A DNA stretch of 64,000 bases. Source: Phreatobacter stygius. Lineage in GTDB: Bacteria > Pseudomonadota > Alphaproteobacteria > Rhizobiales > Phreatobacteraceae. Positions 35,744 to 45,938 of this stretch are shown here, in pieces. Positions within the stretch are counted from its first letter, which is position 1. Every line of letters starts with the position of its first letter. The stretch lies in assembly GCF_005144885.1 (NCBI RefSeq), contig NZ_CP039690.1, forward strand, positions 1,853,501 to 1,917,500, given 5' to 3'. The notes beneath the pieces were generated by a model. It was not told where the DNA came from, did no database searches, and saw only the letters and a program-made list of their open reading frames with translations. Position numbers and translations under genes: made by a program.

Positions 35744-36557
35744 CCGCGGCCGCGACGGCAGCGGTGTCGCGCACGAGCCGGTCGTGGAGCGCGGCAAGAC
35801 GGCTGGTCCGCGCATTGACACCCAACTCGTAATCCGCCGCTGCGACGGCATTGCGCTGAAACCCGTCATGGCTTTGGACGGCGGCTGCGAGCGAGTGGTG
35901 GAACGCCTGAACAATGGATGACAGCGCCCCCATCAGCGCCAGCGTCGCCGGATCGTAACGACGCCCCGCTCCGTCGAACAGGCCGGCGATCGCGTCGAGC
36001 TCGGCATCGATGCCGATGATCGCCTCGGAGATCCGGTTCTCGGCCAGGAGCTTGGCGCTGACATTGGAAAAATCGTGGCTCAGCGTCACCGCGCCGCCGG
36101 TCTCGACAAAACCAAGCGTCCGGGCGCCCAGATTGGACAATTCCGACATGTACCAGGAATGGTCGTCGATCAGGATCCGGCGGAGCTGCGAGTTGAGCGA
36201 CGCCTGCAAGGAGCGCTCATACTCGTCTTTCATGATCTGGGTCTGCGCCGCCTGCTGCTCGACCGAATTGTTGAGCTGCTGGACCTGCAGGAGCAGCGCC
36301 TCGCGGTTCTGCTTCAGCTCGGCGCGCTGCGCCTCCAGCTCGAACTTCTGCAACAGCGCGGTGATCACCAGCCAGAGAAAGGCGATGGGCGCGCAAAGCC
36401 CGGCAAGCGCGTCGCCGATGTCATTCAGTGCCAGGCCTGCGAGCGTGTCCCTTTTGAGGAAGGCGACCAGCCCCCCCAAAGCCAGCCAGATGCCGGTGAG
36501 CCAGCGGGCCCACCGGACCAGGCGATCGCTTCGGTTGTCGCTCTCGGGTGTCGCCAC
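35727..36557 (-). CDS. Membrane-anchored coiled-coil protein, unknown
   Basis: 276 aa. Two hydrophobic helices (about 17-33 and 50-68) are followed by a heptad-rich coiled coil (QKFELEAQRAELKQNREALLL … to about 110) and a soluble C-terminal domain (about 120-276) with no recognised motif. The GTG start lies 3 bp after the leuC stop, so translation is coupled to leuC. Its end overlaps the ECF gene tail to tail. Function not known; the layout suits a signalling or scaffold protein in the inner membrane. Confidence 0.75.
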   Translation of the reverse strand: MATPESDNRSDRLVRWARWLTGIWLALGGLVAFLKRDTLAGLALNDIGDALAGLCAPIAFLWLVITALLQKFELEAQRAELKQNREALLLQVQQLNNSVEQQAAQTQIMKDEYERSLQASLNSQLRRILIDDHSWYMSELSNLGARTLGFVETGGAVTLSHDFSNVSAKLLAENRISEAIIGIDAELDAIAGLFDGAGRRYDPATLALMGALSSIVQAFHHSLAAAVQSHDGFQRNAVAAADYELGVNARTSRLAALHDRLVRDTAAVAAAVTPPA

Positions 36558-36560
36558 CCA

Positions 36561-37970
36561 TCACCCCCAGTGGCGGACATCCACGAAATGGCCCTCGATG
36601 GCGGCGGCCGCCGCCATGATCGGCGAGACGAGATGGGTGCGTCCCTTATAGCCCTGGCGCCCCTCGAAATTGCGGTTCGAGGTCGAGGCGCAGCGCTCGC
36701 CGGGCTTCAGCTTGTCCGGGTTCATCGCCAGGCACATCGAGCAACCCGCCTCGCGCCATTCGAAACCGGCGGCGAGGAAGATCTTGTCGAGGCCTTCCTG
36801 CTCGGCCTGTTCCTTCACCAGGCCCGAGCCCGGCACGATCATCGCCGAGACGGACGCGGCGACCTTGCGGTCCTTGACGATGCGGGCAACCTCGCGCAGA
36901 TCCTCGATGCGCGAATTGGTGCAGGAGCCGATGAACACCTTTTCCGGACGGATGTCGGTGATCTTCGTGCCCGGCTTCAGGCCCATATAGTCGAGCGCAC
37001 GCCACTTGGAGAGGCGCTTGTTCTCGTCCTCAATCTCGTCCGGGTTCGGCACCACGCCGGAGATCGAGATGACATCCTCGGGGCTGGTGCCCCAGGTGAC
37101 GATCGGCGGCAGGTTGGCCGCATCCAGCACCACGGTATGGTCGAAATGCGCGCCCTCGTCGGTATAGAGCGCGTCCCAATATTTGACCGCCATGTCCCAG
37201 GCCATGCCCTTCGGCGATTTCGGCCGGCCCTTCAGATAGGCATAGGTCTTCTCGTCCGGCGCGATCAGGCCGGCGCGGGCGCCGCCCTCGATCGACATGT
37301 TGCAGATGGTCATGCGGCCTTCCATCGAAATGGCGCGAATGGCTTCGCCCGCATATTCGATGACCGAGCCGGTGCCGCCGGCCGTGCCGATCTCGCCGAT
37401 GATGGCGAGGATGATGTCTTTTGCCGTGACCCCGTCCTTCAACTGCCCGTCGACCCGGACGAGCATGTTCTTGGCCTTCTTCTGGATCAGCGTCTGGGTG
37501 GCCAGCACATGCTCGACCTCCGAGGTGCCGATGCCATGGGCCAGCGCACCGAAGGCGCCATGGGTGGAGGTGTGGCTGTCGCCGCAGACGATGGTCGTGC
37601 CGGGCAAGGTGAAGCCCTGCTCCGGCCCGATGACATGGACGATGCCCTGCCGGATGTCGGCCGCGTCGTAATATTCGATGCCGAACTCGGCGGCGTTCTG
37701 GGCGAGCGCCTCGACCTGCAGGCGGCTTTCCTCGTCCTTGATGCCGAGGACGCGATCGCTGGTGGTCGGCACGTTGTGGTCGACGACGGCGAGCGTCTTC
37801 TGCGGCGCGCGCACCTTGCGGCCGGTATTGCGCAGGCCCTCGAAGGCTTGCGGGCTGGTCACTTCATGGACCAGGTGCCGGTCAATATAGAGCAGGCAGG
37901 TGCCATCGTCCTGCTGGTCGACGACATGGTCGTCCCAGATCTTGTCGTACAACGTGCGGGCCTTGGTCAT
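36561..37970 (-). CDS. leuC: 3-isopropylmalate dehydratase large subunit
   Basis: 469-aa aconitase-family enzyme of leucine synthesis, isomerising 2-isopropylmalate to 3-isopropylmalate together with LeuD. The [4Fe-4S] ligands are in [13 protein letters not shown] and [11 protein letters not shown]. Also seen: [32 protein letters not shown] and a C-terminal [24 protein letters not shown] precedes the ATG. leuD is not in the window; instead a coiled-coil membrane protein gene follows 3 bp later. Confidence 0.96.
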   Translation of the reverse strand: MTKARTLYDKIWDDHVVDQQDDGTCLLYIDRHLVHEVTSPQAFEGLRNTGRKVRAPQKTLAVVDHNVPTTSDRVLGIKDEESRLQVEALAQNAAEFGIEYYDAADIRQGIVHVIGPEQGFTLPGTTIVCGDSHTSTHGAFGALAHGIGTSEVEHVLATQTLIQKKAKNMLVRVDGQLKDGVTAKDIILAIIGEIGTAGGTGSVIEYAGEAIRAISMEGRMTICNMSIEGGARAGLIAPDEKTYAYLKGRPKSPKGMAWDMAVKYWDALYTDEGAHFDHTVVLDAANLPPIVTWGTSPEDVISISGVVPNPDEIEDENKRLSKWRALDYMGLKPGTKITDIRPEKVFIGSCTNSRIEDLREVARIVKDRKVAASVSAMIVPGSGLVKEQAEQEGLDKIFLAAGFEWREAGCSMCLAMNPDKLKPGERCASTSNRNFEGRQGYKGRTHLVSPIMAAAAAIEGHFVDVRHWG

Positions 37971-38185
37971 GGCGGACCTCTTACGATCATTCCAACGTGG
38001 CTGGTCTCATATCGTTGAATTCGTTTTGTGAGAAGAGGCGCAAACCTCCTGCATGGCAGAGTGCCATGATCGAAATGGCCGGTCGCCACGCGCAAGATTG
38101 CCATATCCGTCCCCGATAGATGGCGTTCCCTCGCGGCCATCACTAGATGTCGCGGAGGTGACGGCACGCGACATGGGACCGCACG

Positions 38186-38524
38186 ATGATCCATCAACTG
38201 CGCATCTACGAGATCTTCCCGCACAACAAGCCGGCCTTCCATGCCCGTTTTCGCGACCACGCGGCACGGATCATGAGCCGGTACGGCTTCGACATCGTCG
38301 CCATGTGGGAGAGCGCCGGCGCCGACCGGATCGAATTCATCTACATTCTGCGCTGGCCGGACGAGGAGACCAAGACCGGCGCCTGGGCGGCTTTCATGGC
38401 TGACGAAGAATGGGCCGAGATCAAGCGGCGGACATCGGCCGAGCACGGCAGCCTGGTCGGCGCGGTCGAAGACCGCATCTTGCGGCTGACCGACTATTCC
38501 CCGGTTCCCGGTCGCCCGGCCTGA
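38186..38524 (+). CDS. NIPSNAP family protein
   Basis: 112-aa ferredoxin-like alpha+beta barrel protein. The typical start MIHQLRIYEIFPHNKPAFHA is present, with RHAARIMSRYGF-type helix spacing, IEFIYILRWPDEETK and a DEEWAEIKRRT segment. Bacterial NIPSNAP proteins are small dimers of unknown or monooxygenase-like function. It converges with argF, 21 bp between stops, and is divergent from leuC. Confidence 0.88.
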   Translation: MIHQLRIYEIFPHNKPAFHARFRDHAARIMSRYGFDIVAMWESAGADRIEFIYILRWPDEETKTGAWAAFMADEEWAEIKRRTSAEHGSLVGAVEDRILRLTDYSPVPGRPA

Positions 38525-38545
38525 ACGGCCGGGCTTGCCGAGCAC

Positions 38546-39504
<959 letters not shown>

Positions 39505-39508
<4 letters not shown>

Positions 39509-40701
39509 TCGGCGGCTCCCTTGACCAGGGACGCCTCGATCAGGCGCGCGGCCTTTTCGAGCTTGTCGACCGCCAGGCCGATCTCTTCCTCCGATACGAT
39601 CAGCGGCGGGATGAGACGGATGACGTTGTCGCCCGCCGGCACCACCAGCAGCCCCTCGTCGCGCAGCGCATTGGTGACGTCGCCGTTCGGCAAGGCGCAT
39701 TTGATGCCGGTCAGCAGGCCGAAGCCGCGGACCTCCTCGAACACCTTGGGGTGCCCGTCGATCAGGCCGGCAAGCTTCTGCTTGAACACCAGCGACACCC
39801 GCTGGACGTTTTCCAGGAAGCCCGGCGCCAGCACCACGTCGAGCACGGCATTGCCGACCGCCATGCCGAGCGGATTGCCGCCGAAGGTCGTGCCATGCGT
39901 GCCCGGCGTGAACACCGCCGCGCATTTTTCCACCGCCAGCACGGCGCCGAGCGGGAAGCCCCCGCCAATGCCCTTGGCGATCGACATGATATCGGGCGTG
40001 ATGCCCGCCCATTCATGGGCGAACAGCTTGCCGGTGCGGCCCATGCCGGACTGCACCTCGTCGAGGATCAGCAGGAGCCCGTGCTGATCGCAAAGCTCGC
40101 GCAGGTAGCGCAGCTCCTCGTTCGGCACGACGCGCAGCCCGCCCTCGCCCTGGATCGGCTCGATCATCAGCGCCGCGGTATCCGGGCCGATCGCCGCCTT
40201 CAGTGCGTCGTGGTCGCCGAACGGCACCTGGTCGAAGCCCTCGACCTTCGGGCCGAAGCCTTCCAGGTATTTCTTCTGCCCGCCGGCGGCGATGGTCGCC
40301 AGTGTGCGGCCATGGAAAGCACCTTCGAAGGTGATCACCCGGAAGCGGTTCGGCTCGCCGCGCGACGCGTGATATTTGCGCGCCATCTTGATGGCGCCTT
40401 CATTGGCCTCGGCGCCGGAATTACAGAACATCACGGAATCGGCAAAAGTCGCCTCGACCAGCCGGCGGGCCAGCCGCTCGCCATCGGGGATCTGATGCAG
40501 GTTCGAGACATGCCACAGTTTCTTGGCCTGTTCGGTCAACGCCTCCACCAGGTGGGGATGGGCGTGACCGAGCACATTGACCGCGATACCGGAGCCGAAA
40601 TCGAGGACTCGTCGCCCGCCCGCCGTCACCAGCCAGCACCCTTCACCCCGCTCGAAGGCGAGTTCGGACCGTGCATAGTTCGGCATCAAAGGCGTAATCA
40701 C
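39505..40701 (-). CDS. argD: Acetylornithine aminotransferase
   Basis: 398-aa class III PLP aminotransferase of arginine (and possibly lysine) synthesis. Seen: [17 protein letters not shown] at the start, [44 protein letters not shown] and the PLP lysine in [15 protein letters not shown]. The GTG is preferred as start because GGAGGAG lies 6 nt upstream; an ATG eight codons earlier has no site. A hairpin with TTTTC sits between the probable promoter and this start. Confidence 0.94.
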
Positions 40702-40730
40702 TTCGATCTCCTCCAAGGACTCCATGGCGC

Positions 40731-40794
40731 AAAGAAAACGGCCGCCCCGAAGGGCGGCACGGCGGAAAGCTAGGACAGATCAGCGGAATGTCAA
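40731..40794 (-). promoter_or_regulatory. argDF promoter and leader hairpin
   Basis: On the minus strand TTGACA (40789-40794) and TAGCTT (40767-40772) are spaced by 16 bp. The -35 box lies inside the last codons of the upstream hydrolase gene. Directly downstream GCCGCCC-TTCG-GGGCGGC (40741-40758) plus TTTTCTTT forms an intrinsic-terminator-like hairpin before argD. It could end the hydrolase transcript, attenuate argD, or both. Confidence 0.5.
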
Positions 40795-41823
40795 GGAAGA
40801 TGGCGACCGCCTGCCCTGCTGACCGGCTACCTGCAAAGACGGCGAGGCCCAGCCCAGCCCGGTAAACCAGCCATGCAACACGGTCGTGACGGCCTCCGCG
40901 ACCGGCCCGGCAAAGCCCGGGTCGCCGGGCCGGGAAACCGGTTTCAGGTTGTGGCTGACGCCGGGCACGATGCCGATGGCATAGGCGTTGACCGGCAAGG
41001 ACCGGCGCGCCAGGGCGGCTCCGAGAGCCAGCGCGTCACGATCGGGCGAGACCTGGGAATCCTCCCCGCCCGCCAGCACCAGGACCGGCCCGCCATATCC
41101 GGCGACCAACGCGACCGGATCGAGCGCCGCGGCCGCCTGCCAGAACAACCTGAGATAAGGCGGGTAGAGTGCGCGCAGGCCCGGCGCAATGTCGGGCATG
41201 AGCTCGCCGGTCGCCTCGAGGCGCGCGACGATCTGGTCGTTCTGGTCGAGCAGCGGCTGCAGGATCGCGTCGGGCGCGCCCTGCAACCGGCCGAGCCGTT
41301 CCAATTGCTCGCGCAGGACCACGCCCAACGGCCGGCCCGGCGTCGCGGCCAGAACCAGCGCGGCCGGCACCGCATCGCCGCCCGGCCGGGCGGCCATGGC
41401 GAGGCCGATCAACCCGCCTTCGCTATGACCGAACAGGCCGGCACGCGCGGGGTCGATCTCAGGCCGGCTCTTGAGCGCGCGGAATGCCGCCGCCGCATCC
41501 TCGACGAAATGCCGCCAGCGAACGAATTCCGCCAGCGCCTCCGGATCGCGCGGCAGGCTCGCGGCATTGGCGTGCATGCCGCGCTTGTCATAACGCAGGC
41601 TGGCGATGCCGAAGCCGGCAAGCGTCCCGGCAATCTGCTGGAGGAGATCGGTGATCAGGGCCGGCGGCTGGTTGCCGTCGCGATCGGTCGGGCCGCTGCC
41701 CTGGACCAGCAGCACGGCCGGCACGCGACGCCCGTCGGCGCCGGCTGGAAGCTGCAGGGTGCCGGCGAGTGCGGTGCCGCCGGAGCCCCGGAAGCTGACA
41801 TCGATGGACCGGTTTTCCGCCAT
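40780..41823 (-). CDS. Alpha/beta hydrolase
   Basis: 347 aa. The nucleophile elbow GLFGHSEGGLIGLAM (GxSxG) and the preceding SLRYDKRGMHANA mark a dienelactone-hydrolase/BAAT-type alpha/beta fold. VLLVQGSGPTDRDGNQP holds the oxyanion HG-like turn, and the C-terminal GVSHNLKP provides the catalytic histidine. There is no signal peptide with the ATG chosen. Substrate unknown, probably an ester or thioester. The last codons carry the argD promoter. Confidence 0.85.
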   Translation of the reverse strand: MAENRSIDVSFRGSGGTALAGTLQLPAGADGRRVPAVLLVQGSGPTDRDGNQPPALITDLLQQIAGTLAGFGIASLRYDKRGMHANAASLPRDPEALAEFVRWRHFVEDAAAAFRALKSRPEIDPARAGLFGHSEGGLIGLAMAARPGGDAVPAALVLAATPGRPLGVVLREQLERLGRLQGAPDAILQPLLDQNDQIVARLEATGELMPDIAPGLRALYPPYLRLFWQAAAALDPVALVAGYGGPVLVLAGGEDSQVSPDRDALALGAALARRSLPVNAYAIGIVPGVSHNLKPVSRPGDPGFAGPVAEAVTTVLHGWFTGLGWASPSLQVAGQQGRRSPSSLTFR

Positions 41824-41948
41824 GGCGACACCGACATTTTTGCAACAGTCGCGAAGGATGACGCAACGCGCCGACCCGCAACGACCGGCTGCGGAGGCCC
41901 GTTTCAACCGATAACCGGCATGCCGCCGCGAAAGTAAGGTCTTGTTAT

Positions 41949-42172
41949 GACTCTGACTTCTGAATCGACATTAACACCTTGTGGATGAATTTCCGGTCGC
42001 GGCGAAGCTTTTGGGGAAAACGGGTCGCCGATTCCCCAGACTCTTGCATGAGATTCAACGAGTAGCGTAATGTCCGGGCGTCGGCATACGACATCTCGTG
42101 CGGCGGACCTGATCTCCCGAGTAAAGGCATTCCAGCGGCAACTCTTTTGAGTTGGCGTGGGCCGAGGGATTC
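41949..42172. promoter_or_regulatory. GANTC/DnaA-box cluster controlling gcrA
   Basis: Six CcrM-type GANTC sites lie at 41949, 41962, 42030, 42039, 42052 and 42168. TGTGGATGA (41980-41988) matches the reverse complement of the DnaA box TTATCCACA at 8 of 9 bases, and TTAAC (41971) resembles a CtrA half-site. The region of about 390 bp between the hydrolase start and gcrA has no gene. About one GANTC per 256 bp is expected by chance. Confidence 0.7.
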
Positions 42173-42211
42173 AAGCCGTACGCGATGCTCAACCCAGGAG
42201 GAGACGACCAG

Positions 42212-42748
42212 ATGCAGCAACTGCAGTGGACCGACGAACGGGTCGAGCTCTTGAAGAAATTGTGGAACGACGGCCTGAGCGCCAGCCAGATCGCCGGAGA
42301 ACTCGGTTCGGTCACCCGCAACGCCGTCATCGGCAAGGTCCATCGCCTCGGCCTCTCCGGCCGGGCCAAGGCACCGTCGTCCTCGACGCCGCGCCCGCGC
42401 AAGCCGCCGCGTGCGACCCCTTCGGCTCCGCCGCGTCCGTCAATGCCAGCCTCGCGCGGCAATCTCGCGCTGAAGCCCCATGCGATGCCCTCGTCGAGCC
42501 CGGATCTCGACCTCGCGCCGCTGCCGGAAATCGACAATGTCGTGCCGATGGGCGAGCGCTGCACGATCATGGAGCTGAAGGAATATTCCTGCCGCTGGCC
42601 GATCGGCGATCCCGGCAAGGAAGACTTCCGTTATTGCGGCGCGCGGTCGAATACCGGCCTGCCCTATTGCGCCTATCACTGCCGCATCGCCTACCAGCCG
42701 GTCGCCGACCGGCGGCGCGACCGCAGCAAGACGGCCGTCGCGCGCTAA
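42212..42748 (+). CDS. gcrA: Cell cycle regulator GcrA
   Basis: 178 aa. The N-terminal HTH QWTDERVELLKKLWNDGLSASQIAGELG, continuing SVTRNAVIGKVHRLGLSGR, is the GcrA DNA-binding domain that recognises methylated GANTC promoters with sigma-70. A Pro/Ser linker (about 55-115) leads to the conserved C-terminal CTIMELKEYSCRWPIGDPGKEDFRYCG, ending with four cysteines. AGGAGGAG immediately precedes the ATG used; an ATG 27 nt upstream is possible but lacks this spacing. It drives cell-cycle genes in alphaproteobacteria. Confidence 0.96.
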   Translation: MQQLQWTDERVELLKKLWNDGLSASQIAGELGSVTRNAVIGKVHRLGLSGRAKAPSSSTPRPRKPPRATPSAPPRPSMPASRGNLALKPHAMPSSSPDLDLAPLPEIDNVVPMGERCTIMELKEYSCRWPIGDPGKEDFRYCGARSNTGLPYCAYHCRIAYQPVADRRRDRSKTAVAR

Positions 42749-42750
42749 CG

Positions 42751-43746
42751 TTAGAAAGGCATGGTCCGTTCCATGACCAGATAACCGGTCAGGAGACCGG
42801 CGCCGAACAGGACCACGATCACTGCGGCGGCGACCTCCGCCGCGCTGAGCACGACGGTGGTCAAGCCGGTTCGCGCGGCGGCTAGCCGGACCGCCAGGCC
42901 CTTGGCGCCGGCCGCCAGTGTTGCGATGGCCGCCACCGTGATCGCCGTGCCGATCGCCATGGCGAAGGCCGAGACGACGCCGGCATAGACGATGCCCTGC
43001 GCCATGGCGAAGACCAGCACCAGCACCGCACCGGTACAGGGCCTCAGGCCGACGCCCAAAACGATGGCCAGGGTCTCGCGCCAGGAATGGGCACGCGCCA
43101 CCTGCTCGGCCGCCGGCAAATGGGCGCAGCCGTCGTCGCAGGCCATGCCGGCCACCGGCCGGCCGGACCGCCAGGAAGCAAAGCGCGCGGCGAAGGCCTT
43201 ACCCTTGGCCCATAAAAGGCGCAGCCCGATCAGCACGATCAGGCCATAGGCGACGATCTCGATCCAATCGACGACCCGGCCCATGGTACGGGCCGTGGTG
43301 CCGAGCACCAGCGCCAGCACACCGACCAGCGAGATCGCGGTCACCGCCTGCACGATCGACGAGAGCGCAGCCAGCGTGATGCCGCGCCGGACCGTCTCGC
43401 CGGTGGCGACGATATAGGACGAGATCACCGCCTTGCCGTGGCCGGGCCCGGCGGCGTGGAAGATGCCATAGAGAAAGGACAGGCCGACCAGGGTCGCGAA
43501 GGCGCCCCGGTCACCGGTCCGGATCGCCCGGACCGCGCCGGAGAGCTGGCGGTAGAACATCGCCTGCTGCTCGATGATCACCGCGAAGAAGCCGGAAGCG
43601 GTCGGCGCGCGCGCCGGCCCGCCAAAGGCCGACGGCGGCGACTGGGCGAGCGCCGGGTCGATGAGCAGCGGCACCAGGACCACCGCCGCGGCGAGCGCCA
43701 GCGCGACGGCGAGCATCACGCGGCCGGCCAGACGCATGTCGCTCAC
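42751..43746 (-). CDS. NicO-family nickel/cobalt transporter
   Basis: 331-aa membrane protein with about seven TM helices. The family signature HAAGPGHGKAVISSYI (metal-selecting His motif) lies in helix 2, with a second His/Asp-rich loop near 200 (ACDDGCAHLPAAE) and GLRPCTGAVLVLVFAMAQG. A hydrophobic N-terminus with ALAQS cleavage may be a signal peptide. It overlaps the DUF1007 gene by 4 bp, a pairing typical of alphaproteobacterial Ni/Co uptake. It converges with gcrA, 2 bp from its stop. Confidence 0.9.
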   Translation of the reverse strand: MSDMRLAGRVMLAVALALAAAVVLVPLLIDPALAQSPPSAFGGPARAPTASGFFAVIIEQQAMFYRQLSGAVRAIRTGDRGAFATLVGLSFLYGIFHAAGPGHGKAVISSYIVATGETVRRGITLAALSSIVQAVTAISLVGVLALVLGTTARTMGRVVDWIEIVAYGLIVLIGLRLLWAKGKAFAARFASWRSGRPVAGMACDDGCAHLPAAEQVARAHSWRETLAIVLGVGLRPCTGAVLVLVFAMAQGIVYAGVVSAFAMAIGTAITVAAIATLAAGAKGLAVRLAAARTGLTTVVLSAAEVAAAVIVVLFGAGLLTGYLVMERTMPF

Positions 43747-44423
43747 GGGCAGTTCACCGTGTAGCGGCCGGCGAATTGCTGGCCGAAATTGGCGCTGGCA
43801 TTGAGCGACTGGAAGAAACTCTCGGACAGGTTGGCCGCAGCACCGGCGCTGCGCGGCGGCGTGTAGTCGAGCTTGCAGCCCTGCGGCGCATCGACGAGGC
43901 GCATCGGCTCGCCATCGGCCGGCTCGAAGGCGACGAAATATTCGGGATCATAGACCTCGACCACCAGCGGCTTGCCGCCAGGCCTGAACGGCGTCGCCAC
44001 CGGCACGGTGAAATGCAGGGTGAGTTTGCCGCCGCGCACCTCGGACCAGGCGTCGCGCACCGCGCCGAAGGAGACGAAGCGGCGCTCATGGCGCAGCACG
44101 GTGAAATATTTCTGCTCGCCGAGGTTCTCGATATTGATCTTGGTCAGCTCGGCGAGCTCCTCGCGCGAGTAGGTGCCGTCGCGGTTGGTATCGAGCCCCT
44201 GGATCGCGAAGGACGAATACATCTCGTCGAAGGTCCAGATCTGCTCCACGGCGACGGTCTGGCCCTGGGCATCGAAGACCATGCGGGTCTCGGTCTGCAC
44301 TTGCACATGCGGATGCGCCATGGCGGGCTGCGCCACCCAACAGGCAGCGAAGACGCCGATCACGAGTGGCAGCCGGAAGCGCGGCACGGCAAGGTCCTTG
44401 GGACTTGAAGAAAACGCCATCAC
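43743..44423 (-). CDS. DUF1007 periplasmic protein of Ni/Co transporter
   Basis: 226 aa. A signal peptide (about residues 12-36, ending QPAMA) is followed by AHPHVQVQTETRMVF, the HPH start typical of DUF1007. Within it DTNRDGTYSREEL (near 85) is a canonical EF-hand-like Ca or metal loop. It probably binds the metal in the periplasm and hands it to the NicO transporter whose gene overlaps its stop by 4 bp. Confidence 0.88.
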   Translation of the reverse strand: MMAFSSSPKDLAVPRFRLPLVIGVFAACWVAQPAMAHPHVQVQTETRMVFDAQGQTVAVEQIWTFDEMYSSFAIQGLDTNRDGTYSREELAELTKINIENLGEQKYFTVLRHERRFVSFGAVRDAWSEVRGGKLTLHFTVPVATPFRPGGKPLVVEVYDPEYFVAFEPADGEPMRLVDAPQGCKLDYTPPRSAGAAANLSESFFQSLNASANFGQQFAGRYTVNCP

Positions 44424-44461
44424 TCAAAGGCGGCGAAGGCGGCCAAGATAAGGCGAGCATC

Positions 44462-44469
44462 ATGGTTAA
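44462..44469 (-). promoter_or_regulatory. CtrA-type half-site TTAACCAT
   Basis: TTAACCAT on the minus strand exactly matches the CtrA half-site consensus. It lies 38 bp upstream of the DUF1007 gene and about 100 bp upstream of the divergent amidohydrolase gene. Single sites occur by chance, so binding is uncertain. Confidence 0.35.
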
Positions 44470-44568
44470 CGAAACGTGCATGGCGGGCTTTTGCCTGCGG
44501 CACTTGCCTTGAGGGGGGTCGCGGTGAAATGGTCGCGCCCCTGTGATCAACGCCTGACCGGAGACCCC

Positions 44569-45804
44569 ATGAGCAACCTTACCATCGACGGCCGCCGGCT
44601 CTGGGACATGCTGATGGAAACCGCCGCCATCGGTGGCACGCCGAAAGGCGGCATCCGGCGCCTGACACTGTCCGACGAGGACCGGCGCGTGCGCGACTGG
44701 TTCAGGACGGAATGCGAGGCGCTCGGCTGCACTGTGCATCTCGACACCGCCGGCAACATGGTGGCGATCCGGCCGGGCAAGGACAATACCAGGAAGCCGA
44801 TCGCCATGGGCAGCCATCTCGATACCCAGCCGACCGGCGGCAAATTCGACGGCGTGCTGGGCGTGCTGGGCGGCCTGGAAGTGCTCAAGACGCTGCATCA
44901 TGCCGGCTTCGAGACCCATGCGCCGGTCGCCCTGGTCAACTGGACCAATGAGGAGGGCGCGCGCTTCTCCCCCTCGATGGTCGGCTCGGCGGTCTATGCC
45001 GGAGCCTATAGCCAGGCCGAAATGGATGCCTTCAAGGACGGCGACGGCATCACCCAAGGCGAGGCGCTCGACGCCATCGGCTATCGCGGCAAGGACAAGC
45101 CCGGTGCGCTCGGCTTCCAGGCCTATTTCGAGCTGCATATCGAGCAGGGCCCGATCCTGGAGGAAGAAGCCAAGACCATCGGCATAGTCACCGGCATCCA
45201 GGGCATCAAGTGGTTCAATGTCAGCATCACCGCGCGCGAGAGCCACGCCGGCACCACGCCCATGCCCTACCGGCGCGACGCGTTGGCCGCCTTCGCCGAA
45301 GCCGCGACCGCCATTCGCCAGATCGCGCTCGACCATGCGCCCAACGGCCTCGCCACCATTGGCATCGTCTCGGCCCATCCGGGCTCGCCCAACATCATCC
45401 CGGGCGAGGTCCGCTTCACCCTCGACATGCGCAACCCGAGCGACGACGAACTGGCGGTCATGGTGACCAAGGCGAAGATCGCCATTGCCGAGGCGGCCGC
45501 CCGCCATTTCGGCGCCCATGAGATCAAGCCGCTGCAGGATTCGCCGGCCACGCCGTTCGACAAGACCTGCATCGCCATGGTGCGCGGCGCCACCGAGAAG
45601 CTTGGCCTGGAAGCGCGCGAGATCACCTCGGGCGCCGGCCACGACGCCATGTATGTCGCCCGTGTCTGCCCGACCTCGATGATCTTCGTACCCTGCAAGG
45701 AAGGCCTGTCGCACAATGAGGCGGAGAGCTCGACCCTCGAGGACTGCGCCCATGGCGCGCAGGTGCTGCTCGAGGCCGTGCTCGCCTATGACGCACGAAC
45801 CTGA
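44569..45804 (+). CDS. Zn-dependent M20 hydrolase (N-carbamoyl-amino acid/allantoate type)
   Basis: 411 aa. Metal and catalytic motifs are visible: [20 protein letters not shown] (His and Asp ligands), [14 protein letters not shown] (catalytic and metal Glu), [12 protein letters not shown] (His ligand) and the dimerisation-domain segment [16 protein letters not shown]. The last ligand is in [12 protein letters not shown]. The family hydrolyses N-carbamoyl-L-amino acids, beta-ureidopropionate or allantoate, so it could serve pyrimidine or hydantoin breakdown, though the URC cluster is far away. GGAG precedes the ATG; the longer frame lacks homology. Confidence 0.9.
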   Translation: MSNLTIDGRRLWDMLMETAAIGGTPKGGIRRLTLSDEDRRVRDWFRTECEALGCTVHLDTAGNMVAIRPGKDNTRKPIAMGSHLDTQPTGGKFDGVLGVLGGLEVLKTLHHAGFETHAPVALVNWTNEEGARFSPSMVGSAVYAGAYSQAEMDAFKDGDGITQGEALDAIGYRGKDKPGALGFQAYFELHIEQGPILEEEAKTIGIVTGIQGIKWFNVSITARESHAGTTPMPYRRDALAAFAEAATAIRQIALDHAPNGLATIGIVSAHPGSPNIIPGEVRFTLDMRNPSDDELAVMVTKAKIAIAEAAARHFGAHEIKPLQDSPATPFDKTCIAMVRGATEKLGLEAREITSGAGHDAMYVARVCPTSMIFVPCKEGLSHNEAESSTLEDCAHGAQVLLEAVLAYDART

Positions 45805-45938
45805 CGACGGCGGCGAGGAGCGGCGCTCGGGCGCGCCGCTTTTCATTGGTCGGCGTCGCTGCTAGACCGCGCGGCAAGCCGTACTGCCGTCCGAACCCGA
45901 GAGTGCGAGCCCAAAGGCCCGAGCCCCGAGAGGAAGCC

